DNA of 64,000 bases from an uncultured Devosia sp. (GCF_963517015.1 NZ_CAUQDV010000001.1:2548001-2612000); one strand, 5' to 3'. Numbered from the stretch's first letter, positions 26,676 to 35,400 are shown. Made by a program: numbers and translations. Notes: generated by a model from the sequence alone, not told the origin.

Positions 26676-27329
26676 TCAGAATATGAATGTCTGTTCTTTC
26701 TGCTGACCGGGTAAATCCGGCAGCACGGCATTGAAATCGGAACGTTCCGTGACTTTACCGTCGGCCTTACTGAAAAGATGCGCGGTGCCGACCGCTCCCC
26801 TGCGGATCAGCGTCACGAGACGGCCACCATCACGGAGCAGGTCCAACCACTCCGCAGGCACGGCATCAACCATGCCTTGCAGGATGATGACATCGAAAGA
26901 CTGGGCCTTAAGCGATGTCAGGTCACTCAAAATAGCGACATTGGTCAATCCGAGCGCCGCCAGATTGCCGACGGCCGCGCTGGCAAGGGCCGCATCGCCT
27001 TCGATGCCAAGCACGGAAGCAGCAAGTCCAGCAATGATGGCCGTGCCGTATCCACTACTGGCGCCAATATCGAGCACCTCGTCCGTGGGTTGGATCTCGG
27101 CGAGATGGAGAAGCTTCCCCAAGGTCGCGGGCGCGGGCATGAAACGGCTCGATCCCGCGGGGCCAAACCATTGCACATCATCGATATAGGCTAGTGACTG
27201 GCGGGCCTGTGGCACGAAGACTTCGCGCGGCACGGCGGAGAAGCGCGCCAGCAGACGAGGCTCGAATACGCCGCCCGCCCGCAACTGCCCGTCAATCATC
27301 ACCTGTCGCGCCTGACCGAAATCGACCAT
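26676..27329 (-). CDS. Protein-L-isoaspartate O-methyltransferase family protein
   Basis: 217 aa. The SAM-binding loop is LDIGASSGYGTAIIAGLA (family form GxGSGY). The PCMT fold is clear from VPREVFVPQARQSLAYIDD at the N-terminus and FDVIILQGMVDAVPAEWLDLLRDGGRLVTL after the SAM loop. The catalytic segment of true PCMT (TISQP type) is not obvious: the equivalent place reads SSRFMPAPATLGKLL. In Alphaproteobacteria a PCMT-like gene regularly precedes tolC, as here. It may be a paralogue with a changed substrate and not a genuine repair enzyme. Confidence 0.85.
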   Translation of the reverse strand: MVDFGQARQVMIDGQLRAGGVFEPRLLARFSAVPREVFVPQARQSLAYIDDVQWFGPAGSSRFMPAPATLGKLLHLAEIQPTDEVLDIGASSGYGTAIIAGLAASVLGIEGDAALASAAVGNLAALGLTNVAILSDLTSLKAQSFDVIILQGMVDAVPAEWLDLLRDGGRLVTLIRRGAVGTAHLFSKADGKVTERSDFNAVLPDLPGQQKEQTFIF

Positions 27330-27550
27330 GATGCCTCTATCTTCAAGCTATCTCGGCAAGCTCAATATCGCTCGACCAGACCTCTGACAAGCCACGATTT
27401 TCACACGAACCCAGACGACCCGGCCTTGCAGACCATTCGAGAACAAGCATTCAAAACGCTTTCCTAACCAAACCTTTACGCTAAGAGCATGAGCCCGGAA
27501 ACGCCCTCTGGCCCGATCCGTTGTGACTTTATCCCTTGGGAGCAAGCACT

Positions 27551-27802
27551 ATGGAAGCGGGCAGACACGGTCAGGACATCATCGCCAAATCCCGTAGCAC
27601 ACTGGCTGCATGGGACTGGATGTCGACACTATCGCGGCGACCCGAGGAGGTTCTCCGGCTGCTGCAGGACGAAGTGCATGCGTTGGAAACGCTGGCGATG
27701 GAGGCCCCGAGAAACGCGCCTGCGGCAGCGCAGCTGATCGCAGCCTATTCGGAACTGACCGCGAAGGTCCGCCAACGCGCAGATCAGCGCCACGCGGCTT
27801 GA
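27551..27802 (+). CDS. Small hypothetical protein
   Basis: 83 aa from an ATG with GGGAG about 10 bases upstream. Sequence MEAGRHGQDIIAKSRSTLAA, then EEVLRLLQDEVHALETLAME and LIAAYSELTAKVRQRADQRH is predicted helical and soluble. No family is recognised. It ends one base before the stop codon of the convergent small membrane gene. Codon use looks like its neighbours. Confidence 0.5.
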   Translation: MEAGRHGQDIIAKSRSTLAAWDWMSTLSRRPEEVLRLLQDEVHALETLAMEAPRNAPAAAQLIAAYSELTAKVRQRADQRHAA

Positions 27803-27803
27803 G

Positions 27804-28007
27804 TTATGACCTGTTTGACAGAAACTGACCGACCTGGGCGCTGATGGCGTGCAAAGCGGCAGGATTGTTCCACAGATAGACACCGCCGATCACCACGGCC
27901 GCGAGGAAAACCAGGCCAACGACCTTCTTGAGCACTGAAAAGACAAGCCAGACCAGAACGATCGCAGCGACGCCCAAGCCAACAAGGGTAAGTGAATCAG
28001 CAGGAAT
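27804..28007 (-). CDS. Small membrane protein with an unclear start codon
   Basis: The minus-strand frame ending in TAA at 27804-27806 encodes two hydrophobic segments (LVGLGVAAIVLVWLVFSVL, KK, VVGLVFLAAVVIGGVYLW) then NNPAALHAISAQVGQFLSNRS. The amino-acid pattern is clearly that of a real small membrane protein. No ATG or GTG lies before the first segment. TTG at 27977 would give 57 aa but lacks a ribosome site. A strong GAGGAGA ends 6-7 bases before an ATT at 28007, which would give 67 aa from a rare AUU start. A sequencing error or frameshift upstream is also possible. Confidence 0.5.
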   Translation of the reverse strand: MPADSLTLVGLGVAAIVLVWLVFSVLKKVVGLVFLAAVVIGGVYLWNNPAALHAISAQVGQFLSNRS

Positions 28008-28120
28008 CGGCTTTCTCCTCGGAAACAGATCGGGTCGCCCCCCCCTGTCACCGAACCACGCCCAAAGCGAGGCGGACCGGAAAGGGGCCGTGCGTCAGGA
28101 TTTCAGGTCATAGTGGAATA

Positions 28121-28194
28121 TGGAGGCCTCGTCCGGAATTGAACCGGAGTACACGGATTTGCAATCCGCTGCGTAACCACTCCGCCACGAGGCC
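28121..28194 (-). tRNA. tRNA-Cys (anticodon GCA)
   Basis: Reading the minus strand gives a 74-nt cloverleaf. The acceptor GGCCTCG pairs with CGAGGCC, the anticodon is GCA (plus-strand TGC at 28160-28162), the T-arm is TCCGG-TTCAATT-CCGGA, and CCA is encoded at 28123-28121. Confidence 0.97.
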
Positions 28195-28282
28195 TCACAG
28201 GCGCCTTTCTAGGGGTTTGCCGGTTCCTGTCAAGGCGCACATGCGCAGCACGGCTGATGAGTGTGCAAAATCGTGGCGCTGC

Positions 28283-29110
28283 CTAGTCGCGCCAGAGATC
28301 GCGCGCCAGCGCCTTCAGCATCAGCGCCTCTTCCCAGCGATCGCTGAGATCGCGACCATCGGCACCGGCAATGGCGTAATAGGGCTGGGGGCCGAGTTCG
28401 GTGACGAAGGTCAGGGTGTCGTTCTCCCCTGCCCGTTCACGCCAGCTCCGGAAGCCGCGCTGCCACCAGGCGGTGAACAGGTCGAGGTAGGGTTTGTGCT
28501 GGGGGAAGCTCAGCGGCAGCTGCACCTGACCGGCACCGGCAACGCGGCCGTGGAAGGCCCAGGCGTGCTGAAGAATGCTGGCGATCTGCTGGTCGACTTC
28601 CTGCGCGACGGGCAATTCGATCTCGCGGGCGGCAACATAGTGGCTGAGATCGGCGAGGAGTTTCAGGTCGGGGCGCGCGTCGAGGATATCGAGCATGAAA
28701 TGGAGGTCATTGGTCAGCCGACCGCGGTGGGTTTCGACATAGACCGGAAAATCGGCCTGGGCGGTCAGTTCGGTCAGCCGATCGAGAATGACCAGGGCCT
28801 CGCCCAAGGTGCGGGGACGCATGTTGAGCTGGAGGTTAAGGTGGTGAAGGTCGAACTTGTGGCCCCAATCGAGATAGTCGGCGACCTGCCCGATATCGGT
28901 GGGGAGGCAGGTGCCCTCCACCACCAGGTTTTCAGCGCGGGCGAGCGTGCCGGCTTGGCGCGCCACGGCTTCGCTGTCCCACATCGTGCTGATGCCATCG
29001 AAGCCGGCCTGCTTAATGAGCGCGACATTGTCCTCGAAGGAGCGTTCCTCAGGAGCGTTGCGGAGGTTTTGCATCGCCCAGAGCGATTGCAGGACAAGAA
29101 ATTTCTGCAT
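28283..29110 (-). CDS. Sugar phosphate isomerase/epimerase (TIM barrel, xylose-isomerase-like)
   Basis: 275 aa. Family features of AP-endonuclease-2-type TIM barrels: an N-terminal strand/helix with FEDNVALIKQAGFDGIS, acidic metal-site strands (VYVETHRGRLTND, LLADLSHYV), and HAWAFHGRVAG. Members include IolE, IolI and IolH. Its start overlaps the stop of the upstream dehydrogenase gene (TGATG), so translational coupling is likely, and the pair is divergent from the RpiR regulator. This suggests a role on inositol-derived keto-sugars. The exact reaction is not known. Confidence 0.82.
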   Translation of the reverse strand: MQKFLVLQSLWAMQNLRNAPEERSFEDNVALIKQAGFDGISTMWDSEAVARQAGTLARAENLVVEGTCLPTDIGQVADYLDWGHKFDLHHLNLQLNMRPRTLGEALVILDRLTELTAQADFPVYVETHRGRLTNDLHFMLDILDARPDLKLLADLSHYVAAREIELPVAQEVDQQIASILQHAWAFHGRVAGAGQVQLPLSFPQHKPYLDLFTAWWQRGFRSWRERAGENDTLTFVTELGPQPYYAIAGADGRDLSDRWEEALMLKALARDLWRD

Positions 29111-30228
29111 CAGGGAATGTGGATCCAGCGCTGTTCGTGATGGCTCTGTGCCATGGCATGTACGACGCGTTCGATGCCAAGGCCAGTGTCGAAATCGATG
29201 ACACGGGCGTCCTGGCCGGCGATGCGGTTGAGGAGTTCATGGCATTCGATGATTTTCAGATCATTGAAGCCGAGGCCGTGCCCAGGCGCAGGAATGAAGC
29301 GGTCGTACGGGGCGTGCTGGGGCGCCGAGAGAATGGTGCGGAAGCCCTGCTCGGTCGGCTTGTCGGAGGTGACATAGAGCTGGAGTTCGTTGAAACGTTC
29401 CTGGTCGAAAACCAGCGTGCCCTTGCTGCCGAAGATCTGCAGGGCGATGCGGCCCTTGCGGCCCCATGCGGAGCGGTCGAGGGCCATGACGCCGGATATG
29501 GTATCGCCCAGCTCGAAAAGGACGCTGGCGATGTCATAGGTTTCGACCTGGCGTTGCGTACCCTCCTTTGTCGGGCGGGTGGCGTAGGGCTTGGAGAGGT
29601 GGGTGAAGACTCTTGTCGGCTGGCCGAAGAGGACTTGCAGCAGGCTCAGCGGGTGGACGCCAAAATCGTCGAGCGCGCCATAGCCGGAGCTGGCCTCGCT
29701 TTTCCAGTAAAAGAGTGCTTCGGGATCGGCCATGAAATCTTCGTCCATCTCGAGGCGGACGTGGTTGACGTCGCCGATAGTGCCTGCCGCGAGGATGGCG
29801 CCGATCTGCCGGATCAGCGGGTTCTGTATGTAATTGTAGCCGAGCACGGCCACCCTGCCCGCCTTTTTGGCCGCAGCGGCCATGCGTTCGGCATCGGCCA
29901 GCGCGACGGCCATGGGCTTTTCGCACCAGACATGCTTGCCCGCTTGCAGCGCGGCAATGGCCATTTCGGCATGGAAGGCATTGGGGGTGGTGACGGAGAC
30001 GATCTCCACGGCGGGATCGGCGATCAGTTCACGCCAGTCGCCGGTGGATTTTTCGAAGCCAAACTCATCGGCTTTCTTACCCGCGATTTCGGCATTGACC
30101 TCGGCCAGATGGGCAAGGACTGGTTTGGGACCGTCGCCGAAGACAGCCTTCACGCCATTCCAGGCCAACGCATGGCACTTGCCCATATAGCCGGTGCCGA
30201 TCAGACCAACACCAATTGTCGATTTCAT
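29110..30228 (-). CDS. Gfo/Idh/MocA family oxidoreductase (inositol-type dehydrogenase)
   Basis: 372 aa from ATG 30228, which has GGAGG at 5 bases. The Rossmann motif VGLIGTGYMGKCHALAW is at the N-terminus, the Gfo/Idh EKP motif in HVWCEKPMAVAL (about 100), and the catalytic region near LDDFGVHPLSLL (Asp/His pair, about 190). Such enzymes oxidise inositols, scyllo-inosamine (MocA) or sugar acids with NAD(P). It is divergent from the RpiR regulator, with an operator-like array between, and coupled to an isomerase. It differs from the IolG at 37498, so the locus has two dehydrogenases. Confidence 0.87.
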   Translation of the reverse strand: MKSTIGVGLIGTGYMGKCHALAWNGVKAVFGDGPKPVLAHLAEVNAEIAGKKADEFGFEKSTGDWRELIADPAVEIVSVTTPNAFHAEMAIAALQAGKHVWCEKPMAVALADAERMAAAAKKAGRVAVLGYNYIQNPLIRQIGAILAAGTIGDVNHVRLEMDEDFMADPEALFYWKSEASSGYGALDDFGVHPLSLLQVLFGQPTRVFTHLSKPYATRPTKEGTQRQVETYDIASVLFELGDTISGVMALDRSAWGRKGRIALQIFGSKGTLVFDQERFNELQLYVTSDKPTEQGFRTILSAPQHAPYDRFIPAPGHGLGFNDLKIIECHELLNRIAGQDARVIDFDTGLGIERVVHAMAQSHHEQRWIHIP

Positions 30229-30266
30229 TCCATCCTCCACTCACTACGAAATGAATAGTCCATTCA

Positions 30267-30290
30267 TTCCGTTTTCGGAATAGACTTTCT
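30267..30290. promoter_or_regulatory. Putative IolR operator array, site 1
   Basis: TTCC-GTTTTC-GGAA, then N6, then TTCT: three half-sites each 10 bp apart, with one mismatch in the last. It is preceded by the dyad ATGAAT-AGTCC-ATTCAT (30251-30267). It lies in the divergent promoter of the dehydrogenase and RpiR genes. The architecture matches sites 2 and 3 (31230-31253, 44191-44214) and the GGAA-N6-TTCC motif known for rhizobial IolR. Confidence 0.6.
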
Positions 30291-30344
30291 AGCAAGACTT
30301 GATTGGTGGGCGATATTGGGGATTATGGGCGGCAGAGAATGGGG

Positions 30345-31193
30345 ATGAGCATGGCCGAGACAGACGCGAAGATGCAGGTGCCGCAGGATTTCGATGCGCT
30401 GCGCGCCGCGATCCTCGAGCGGAAGGGCGAATTGCCGAAGCGGCTGACGCAGGTGGCGGCCTATGCGCTGGACAATCCCGACGAGATCGCTTTCGGCACG
30501 GCGGCAAGCATTGCCGTTTCGGCCGACGTGCAGCCGTCGACGCTGGTGCGCTTTGCGCAGCATTTTGGTTTCGACGGCTTTTCCGGGCTGCAATTGCTGT
30601 TCCGGGCGCGGCTGCGGGAGCGGACCTCTTCTTATGAGGAGCGGTTGCGGACGCTGGAGCAGAACGGGGCGGCGCTGGCCGAAAGCACGACAATCCTCAA
30701 TGGGTTTGTCACAGCCGCCCATCGCTCGATCGATACGATTGCGGCGGCGGTGGATCCCGACGGTTTCGAGCGGGCGGTGACGCTTTTGGCCAAGGCGGAG
30801 ACGATCTATCTCATTGCCAAACGGCGCTCCTATCCGATCAGCAGCTATATGGCCTATGCGTTCGGCAAGCTGAAGGTGCGCTGCCAGCTGGTGGGGACGT
30901 CGGCGGGAATCGATGATGACCTGCTGGCCATGGCGACGCCGCGGGATGCGGCTTTTGCGATCAGCTTTTCGCCCTATGCCTCGGAAAGCGCGGCCCAGGC
31001 GCGTGCCATGGCGTCGCGCGGCATTCCGGTGGTGTCACTCACCGATTCGGCATTTTCGCCCTTGGCGGAGTGTTCCAAGGAATGGTTCGAGGTGGTCGAG
31101 GCCGACCATGCCGGGTTCCGCTCGCTCTCGGCCAGCATGGCCTTTGCCATGGCGCTCACTGTTTCCATCGCAGAGAAGCGGCGTCGCGGATGA
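30345..31193 (+). CDS. iolR: RpiR-family transcriptional regulator (IolR type)
   Basis: About 282 aa; starts at 30339, 30345 or 30351 are all close together and 30345 is chosen because AGAGAATGGGG precedes it. The N-terminal HTH_6 domain spans about residues 15-95 (LPKRLTQVAAYALDNPDEIAFGTAASIAVSADVQPSTLVRFAQHFGFDGFSGLQ). The C-terminal SIS sugar-phosphate-binding domain spans about 130-265 (AETIYLIAKRRSYPISSYMA, DAAFAISFSPYASE). RpiR proteins at inositol loci repress iol genes and respond to an inositol-derived phosphate. The operator arrays found nearby support this role. Confidence 0.85.
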   Translation: MSMAETDAKMQVPQDFDALRAAILERKGELPKRLTQVAAYALDNPDEIAFGTAASIAVSADVQPSTLVRFAQHFGFDGFSGLQLLFRARLRERTSSYEERLRTLEQNGAALAESTTILNGFVTAAHRSIDTIAAAVDPDGFERAVTLLAKAETIYLIAKRRSYPISSYMAYAFGKLKVRCQLVGTSAGIDDDLLAMATPRDAAFAISFSPYASESAAQARAMASRGIPVVSLTDSAFSPLAECSKEWFEVVEADHAGFRSLSASMAFAMALTVSIAEKRRRG

Positions 31194-31229
31194 ACGATTT
31201 CTGAACGCCGTCGGCACCCCAATGGCCAA

Positions 31230-31253
31230 TTCCGTTGTTGGAATGAACATTCC
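31230..31253. promoter_or_regulatory. Putative IolR operator array, site 2 (before iolC)
   Basis: TTCC-GTTGTT-GGAA-TGAACA-TTCC: two overlapping perfect dyads sharing the middle half-site, 94 bases before the iolC start. The part GGAATGAACATTCC is identical to the reverse complement of 44191-44204. Confidence 0.75.
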
Positions 31254-31346
31254 ATATTGACGAATTGCCGGAACCCATGTTTCATGATTGCAACCAGCCA
31301 GGCTGGATGACTGCATATCGGCCCAAGGCCGCATGGGAGAGACATT

Positions 31347-33272
31347 GTGAGCAATCCGCATCCCGTCGACGGGACGAAGACACTCGACGTCATCACCATT
31401 GGCCGTGCCTCGGTTGACCTTTACGGCCAGCAGATCGGCACGCGGCTGGAAGACATTGGCAGCTTTGCCAAGTCGGTTGGCGGTTGTCCCACCAATATTT
31501 CCGTCGGCACGGCGCGGCTTGGCCTCAAGTCGGCACTGATCACCCGCGTCGGCAATGAGCAGATGGGGCGGTTCATCCGTGAACAGCTCGCTCGCGAAGG
31601 CGTGGAAACGCGCGGCATCGCCACGGACAAGGACCGGCTGACGGCCCTTGTGCTGCTGTCGGTCGAGGCCGAAGGCGTATCGCCGATGATCTTTTATCGC
31701 AGCGACTGCGCCGATATGGCGCTGGACGAGAGCAATATCGACGAGACGCTGATCGCCTCGTCGCGGTCGATCGTGGTGACCGGCACGCATTTTTCGCGAC
31801 CAGCCGCGGAGGCGGCGCAGAAAAAGGCCATTCGCCTCGCCAAGGCCCACGGCGGCAAGGTGGCTTTCGATATCGACTACCGTCCCAACCTCTGGGGCTT
31901 GGCGGGACACGAAGAGGGCTTTTCACGCTATGTCGCCTCCGAGCATGTGTCGGAGACATACAAGTCGGTCCTGCCCGATTGCGACCTGATTGTCGGCACC
32001 GAGGAAGAGGTGCTCATCGCCTCTGGCGAAGCCGACCTGCTTTCCGCGCTCAGGACAATCCGCGGCCTGTCCTCCGCCACGATTGTCCTGAAGCGCGGGC
32101 CCATGGGGTGTATCGTCTATGACGGCGCCATTCCGGACAATCTCGAGGACGGGATTGTCGGCAAGGGCTTTCCCATCGAGGTCTATAATGTGCTGGGCGC
32201 GGGCGACGCCTTCATGAGCGGCTGGCTGCGTGGTTGGCTCAAGGGTGAAAGCCATGCGACGAGCGCCACCTGGGCCAATGCCTGTGGGGCGTTTGCCGTG
32301 TCACGCCTGCTCTGCGCGCCGGAATATCCGAGCTGGACGGAGCTGGAGCATTTCCTCAGCAAGGGCAGTTCCAAGCGTGCGTTGCGCAATGACGACGACC
32401 TCAACCACATTCACTGGGCGACCACGCGCCGCCGCGAGTGGCCGACCCTGACGGCGCTGGCCATCGACCATCGCTCCCAGCTCGAGGAGTTGCCCGGCGC
32501 AACAGAAGAAAAGATCGCCGACTTCAAGGTGCTTGCCGTAGAAGCTGCGGCCCGCGTAGCCAATGGCCGGCCGGGATTTGGCATGCTGCTGGATGACAAG
32601 CATGGTCGCCGGGCGCTGTTTGCCGCCGAAGCCAAAGGCTTCTGGCTGGCGCGACCGATCGAGCTGCCGGGTTCGCGGCCGCTGCGCTTCGAATTCACCC
32701 AGGATGTGGGCGGGCGAATCACGGACTGGCCGGTGGAACATGCGATCAAGGTGCTGTGCTTCTTTCATCCGGACGATCCATCCGAGCTCCGGGCGCAACA
32801 GATCGACAAGCTGCAGGTGGCCCATGATGCCGCCCGCAAGGTGGGCCGGGACATCCTGATCGAGATCATTGCGTCCAAGCATGGTCCGCTCAAGTCTGAC
32901 ACCACGGCGCGGGCACTGACCGAGCTTTATGATGCGAGCCTGCGCCCCGACTGGTGGAAGCTGGAGCCGCAGGCCGATGTCGCTGCCTGGGCGGCGATCG
33001 ACGCGGTGATCGAAGCGCGCGACCCGTTCTGCCGCGGTGTGGTGCTGCTGGGGCTGGAGGCGCCGCATGATGTGTTGGAAGCAGGGTTTGCGGCGGCGCG
33101 CAACTCGCGCAGCGTCAAGGGCTTTGCCGTGGGCCGGACGATTTTTGCAGAGTCGGCGAAGGGCTGGCTTGCAGGTAACGTGAGTGACGAACAGGCCGTG
33201 GACGAGATGGCGCGAAAATTCGGAGCGCTGGTCGAGGTCTGGGAACGGCTCGGCGACAGCAAGGCTGCATAA
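31347..33272 (+). CDS. iolC: 5-dehydro-2-deoxygluconokinase fused to a DUF2090 (aldolase-like) domain
   Basis: 641 aa from a GTG with GGGAGAG 8 bases upstream. The N-terminal about 320 residues are a PfkB-type kinase (VITIGRASVDLYGQ at 14-27, NVLGAGDAFMSGWLRGWL near 290). This is IolC, which phosphorylates 5-dehydro-2-deoxygluconate. The C-terminal half (about 340-641: WPTLTALAIDHRSQLEEL, FGMLLDDKHGRRAL, SKHGPLKSDTTARALTELYD) is a DUF2090 TIM-barrel domain found fused to IolC in Proteobacteria. It probably performs the following aldolase step (IolJ). No separate iolJ is present, in keeping with this. First gene of the plus-strand iol operon. Confidence 0.94.
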   Translation: MSNPHPVDGTKTLDVITIGRASVDLYGQQIGTRLEDIGSFAKSVGGCPTNISVGTARLGLKSALITRVGNEQMGRFIREQLAREGVETRGIATDKDRLTALVLLSVEAEGVSPMIFYRSDCADMALDESNIDETLIASSRSIVVTGTHFSRPAAEAAQKKAIRLAKAHGGKVAFDIDYRPNLWGLAGHEEGFSRYVASEHVSETYKSVLPDCDLIVGTEEEVLIASGEADLLSALRTIRGLSSATIVLKRGPMGCIVYDGAIPDNLEDGIVGKGFPIEVYNVLGAGDAFMSGWLRGWLKGESHATSATWANACGAFAVSRLLCAPEYPSWTELEHFLSKGSSKRALRNDDDLNHIHWATTRRREWPTLTALAIDHRSQLEELPGATEEKIADFKVLAVEAAARVANGRPGFGMLLDDKHGRRALFAAEAKGFWLARPIELPGSRPLRFEFTQDVGGRITDWPVEHAIKVLCFFHPDDPSELRAQQIDKLQVAHDAARKVGRDILIEIIASKHGPLKSDTTARALTELYDASLRPDWWKLEPQADVAAWAAIDAVIEARDPFCRGVVLLGLEAPHDVLEAGFAAARNSRSVKGFAVGRTIFAESAKGWLAGNVSDEQAVDEMARKFGALVEVWERLGDSKAA

Positions 33273-33281
33273 GCGTGCTAC

Positions 33282-33330
33282 ACCCTCGTGGTTCGAGGCT
33301 TTGCTTTGCAAAGCACCTCACCATGAGGGT
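33282..33330 (+). repeat. Palindromic repeat B, copy 1
   Basis: Outer arms CCCTCGTGG and CCATGAGGG surround an inner stem GAGGCTTTGC / GCAAAGCACCTC. It starts 10 bases after the iolC stop. An inverted copy follows at 33355-33401 and a near-identical one lies at 46878-46926. Confidence 0.8.
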
Positions 33331-33354
33331 TACTGTGACATAGATTAATTTGAG

Positions 33355-33401
33355 ACCTCATTGTGAGGTGCGAGCGCTTGCGAGCCTCGAACCACGAGGT
33401 C
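33355..33401 (-). repeat. Palindromic repeat B, copy 2 (inverted)
   Basis: The minus strand reads CCTCGTGGTTCGAGGCT, then CGCAAGCGCTCG, then CACCTCACAATGAGG, the same layout as copy 1. It ends a few bases before the iolD ribosome site, so with copy 1 it can form one large hairpin in the iolC-iolD spacer. Confidence 0.75.
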
Positions 33402-33422
33402 GGGTACGGAGGAATGGGCCAC

Positions 33423-35270
33423 ATGAGCCAAAAGACGATCCGCCTGACGATGGCCCAGGCCGTTGCCAAATTCCTGACGATGCAGAAGACAGTCATCGAC
33501 GACGAGGTCGTGCCGATCTTTGGCGGTGTCTTCGCGATCTTCGGTCATGGCAATGTGGCCGGCGTTGGCGAGGCGCTACATGGCATCAAGGATGTGTTGC
33601 CGACCTATCGGGCGCAGAACGAACAGGGCATGGCCAATGCGGCTGTGGCTTATGCCAAGGCGAGCTTCCGTCGCCGCTTCATGGCCTGCACGACATCCAT
33701 TGGTCCGGGCGCGCTGAACATGGTGACAGCCGCGGCCATGGCGCATGTGAACCGCCTGCCAGTACTGCTGCTGCCGGGCGACGTTTTTGCCAACCGCGTG
33801 CCGGACCCGGTGCTGCAGCAGATGGAGGATTTTGGCGACGGCACGGCAACGGTCAACGACTGTTTCAAGCCGGTGAGCCGCTATTTCGACCGCATCACCC
33901 GGCCCGAGCAGATCGTGCCCGCGCTGCGCCGCGCCATGGCGGTGCTGACCGATCCGGCCGAATGCGGGCCAGTGACGCTGTCGCTGTGCCAGGACGTGCA
34001 GGCGGAAGCCTATGACTACCCCGAGAGCTTTTTCGAGGAAAAGGTCTGGCATATCCGCCGCGTGATGCCTGACGCCGAGGAATTCACCCAGGCTGCGGCG
34101 GCGCTGATTGGCGCCAGGAAGCCGGTGATCATCGCCGGTGGCGGCGTGCTCTACTCCGGTGCCTCCAAGGCGCTGGCGACTTTTGCCGAGCGCTATGGCG
34201 TGCCGGTACTGGAAACGCAGGCGGGCAAGTCCGCCCTGCCCGACGATCATCCGCTCAACATGGGTTCGGTTGGCGTTACCGGTACGTCGGCATCGAACCG
34301 ACTGGCCGAAGAGGCTGACGTGGTGTTGGCCGTGGGAACGCGGCTGCAGGATTTTACCACGGGGTCCTGGGCGCTGTTCAAGAACGAAGACCTGCAAATC
34401 GTGGGGCTCAATGTGCAGGTGTTCGATGCGCACAAGCATCGTGCGCTGCCGCTGGTGGGTGATGCACGGATCGGGCTCGAGGCGCTGAACGCCGCGCTGA
34501 CCGGCTGGCAGGTCGATGGCGAATGGACCGACAAGGCCAAGGGCGGCAAGGACGACTGGCAGGTTGCGGCCAGCGATGCGACCGCGGCCAGCAATGCCGA
34601 ACTACCTTCGGATGCACAGGTGATCGGCGCGGTACAACGGGCGCGACCAGAATCGACCGTGGTCTGTGCCGCCGGCGGGTTGCCGGGCGAGCTGCACAAG
34701 CTGTGGAAGGCGCGTGGCCCGGGCAGCTATCACATGGAATATGGCTTCTCGACCATGGGCTACGAGATTGCCGGCGGGTTGGGCGTGAAACTGGCGCGAC
34801 CGGAGCAGGATGTGATCGTCATGGTCGGCGACGGCAGTTACATGATGCTCAATTCCGAGATCGCCAGTTCGGTGATGCTGGGTGCCAAGATCACCATCGT
34901 GCTGCTGGACAATGCCGGCTACGGCTGCATCAACCGGCTGCAGATGGCAACCGGTGGGGCGAATTTCAACAATCTGCTCAAGGACACGCATCACGTAACG
35001 CTGCCGGGTATCGACTTTGCTGCGCACGCCGGAGCGATGGGCGCGATCTCGCGCAAGGTGAGCTCACTGGCGGAGCTGGAAACGGCGCTGCAGGAGACTG
35101 AGGACAATGACCGCACGACGGTGATCGTGATCGACACCGACCCGCTGATCACCACGGACGAAGGTGGCCATTGGTGGGACGTGGCGGTGCCGGAGGTCAG
35201 CGACCGGCCGCAGGTCAATGCGGCGCGCGAGGCCTATGTGACGGCGCTCAAGGCGCAGCGGGTGGGGTAG
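33423..35270 (+). CDS. iolD: 3D-(3,5/4)-trihydroxycyclohexane-1,2-dione acylhydrolase
   Basis: 615 aa from the ATG at 33423, chosen because GGAGGA lies 9 bases upstream (the ATG at 33414 directly abuts it). ThDP-dependent enzyme of the acetolactate-synthase fold that opens the inositol-derived ring dione. Visible parts are the N-terminal PYR domain (LPTYRAQNEQGMANAAVAYAK, with the ThDP glutamate in NEQG), the central domain, and the C-terminal ThDP motif VGDGSYMML ... DNAGYGCINRL. Second gene of the iol operon, after the inverted B repeats. Confidence 0.96.
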   Translation: MSQKTIRLTMAQAVAKFLTMQKTVIDDEVVPIFGGVFAIFGHGNVAGVGEALHGIKDVLPTYRAQNEQGMANAAVAYAKASFRRRFMACTTSIGPGALNMVTAAAMAHVNRLPVLLLPGDVFANRVPDPVLQQMEDFGDGTATVNDCFKPVSRYFDRITRPEQIVPALRRAMAVLTDPAECGPVTLSLCQDVQAEAYDYPESFFEEKVWHIRRVMPDAEEFTQAAAALIGARKPVIIAGGGVLYSGASKALATFAERYGVPVLETQAGKSALPDDHPLNMGSVGVTGTSASNRLAEEADVVLAVGTRLQDFTTGSWALFKNEDLQIVGLNVQVFDAHKHRALPLVGDARIGLEALNAALTGWQVDGEWTDKAKGGKDDWQVAASDATAASNAELPSDAQVIGAVQRARPESTVVCAAGGLPGELHKLWKARGPGSYHMEYGFSTMGYEIAGGLGVKLARPEQDVIVMVGDGSYMMLNSEIASSVMLGAKITIVLLDNAGYGCINRLQMATGGANFNNLLKDTHHVTLPGIDFAAHAGAMGAISRKVSSLAELETALQETEDNDRTTVIVIDTDPLITTDEGGHWWDVAVPEVSDRPQVNAAREAYVTALKAQRVG

Positions 35271-35282
35271 AGTTTCTTAGCG

Positions 35283-35400
35283 GATACCCCCTCCTAGCCT
35301 CCCCCTGATAGGGGGAGGAACCGCTCGGTGGGAGCGGCAAGATTTGTGAAAGCCCTAATCTGTCCCTACCCCTTTTCAGGGCGAGGCTAGGTGGGGCTAC
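35283..35400. repeat. Palindromic repeat C, full copy
   Basis: The left arm TACCCCCTCCTAGCCTCCCC (35285-35304) and the right arm, ending GAGGCTAGGTGGGGCTA (35383-35399), are inverted. The left part contains its own stem CCTCCCCCTGATAGGGGGAGG. It lies between iolD and iolE. A shorter left-end copy is inside the mobA-like gene (59060-59100). Confidence 0.75.
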
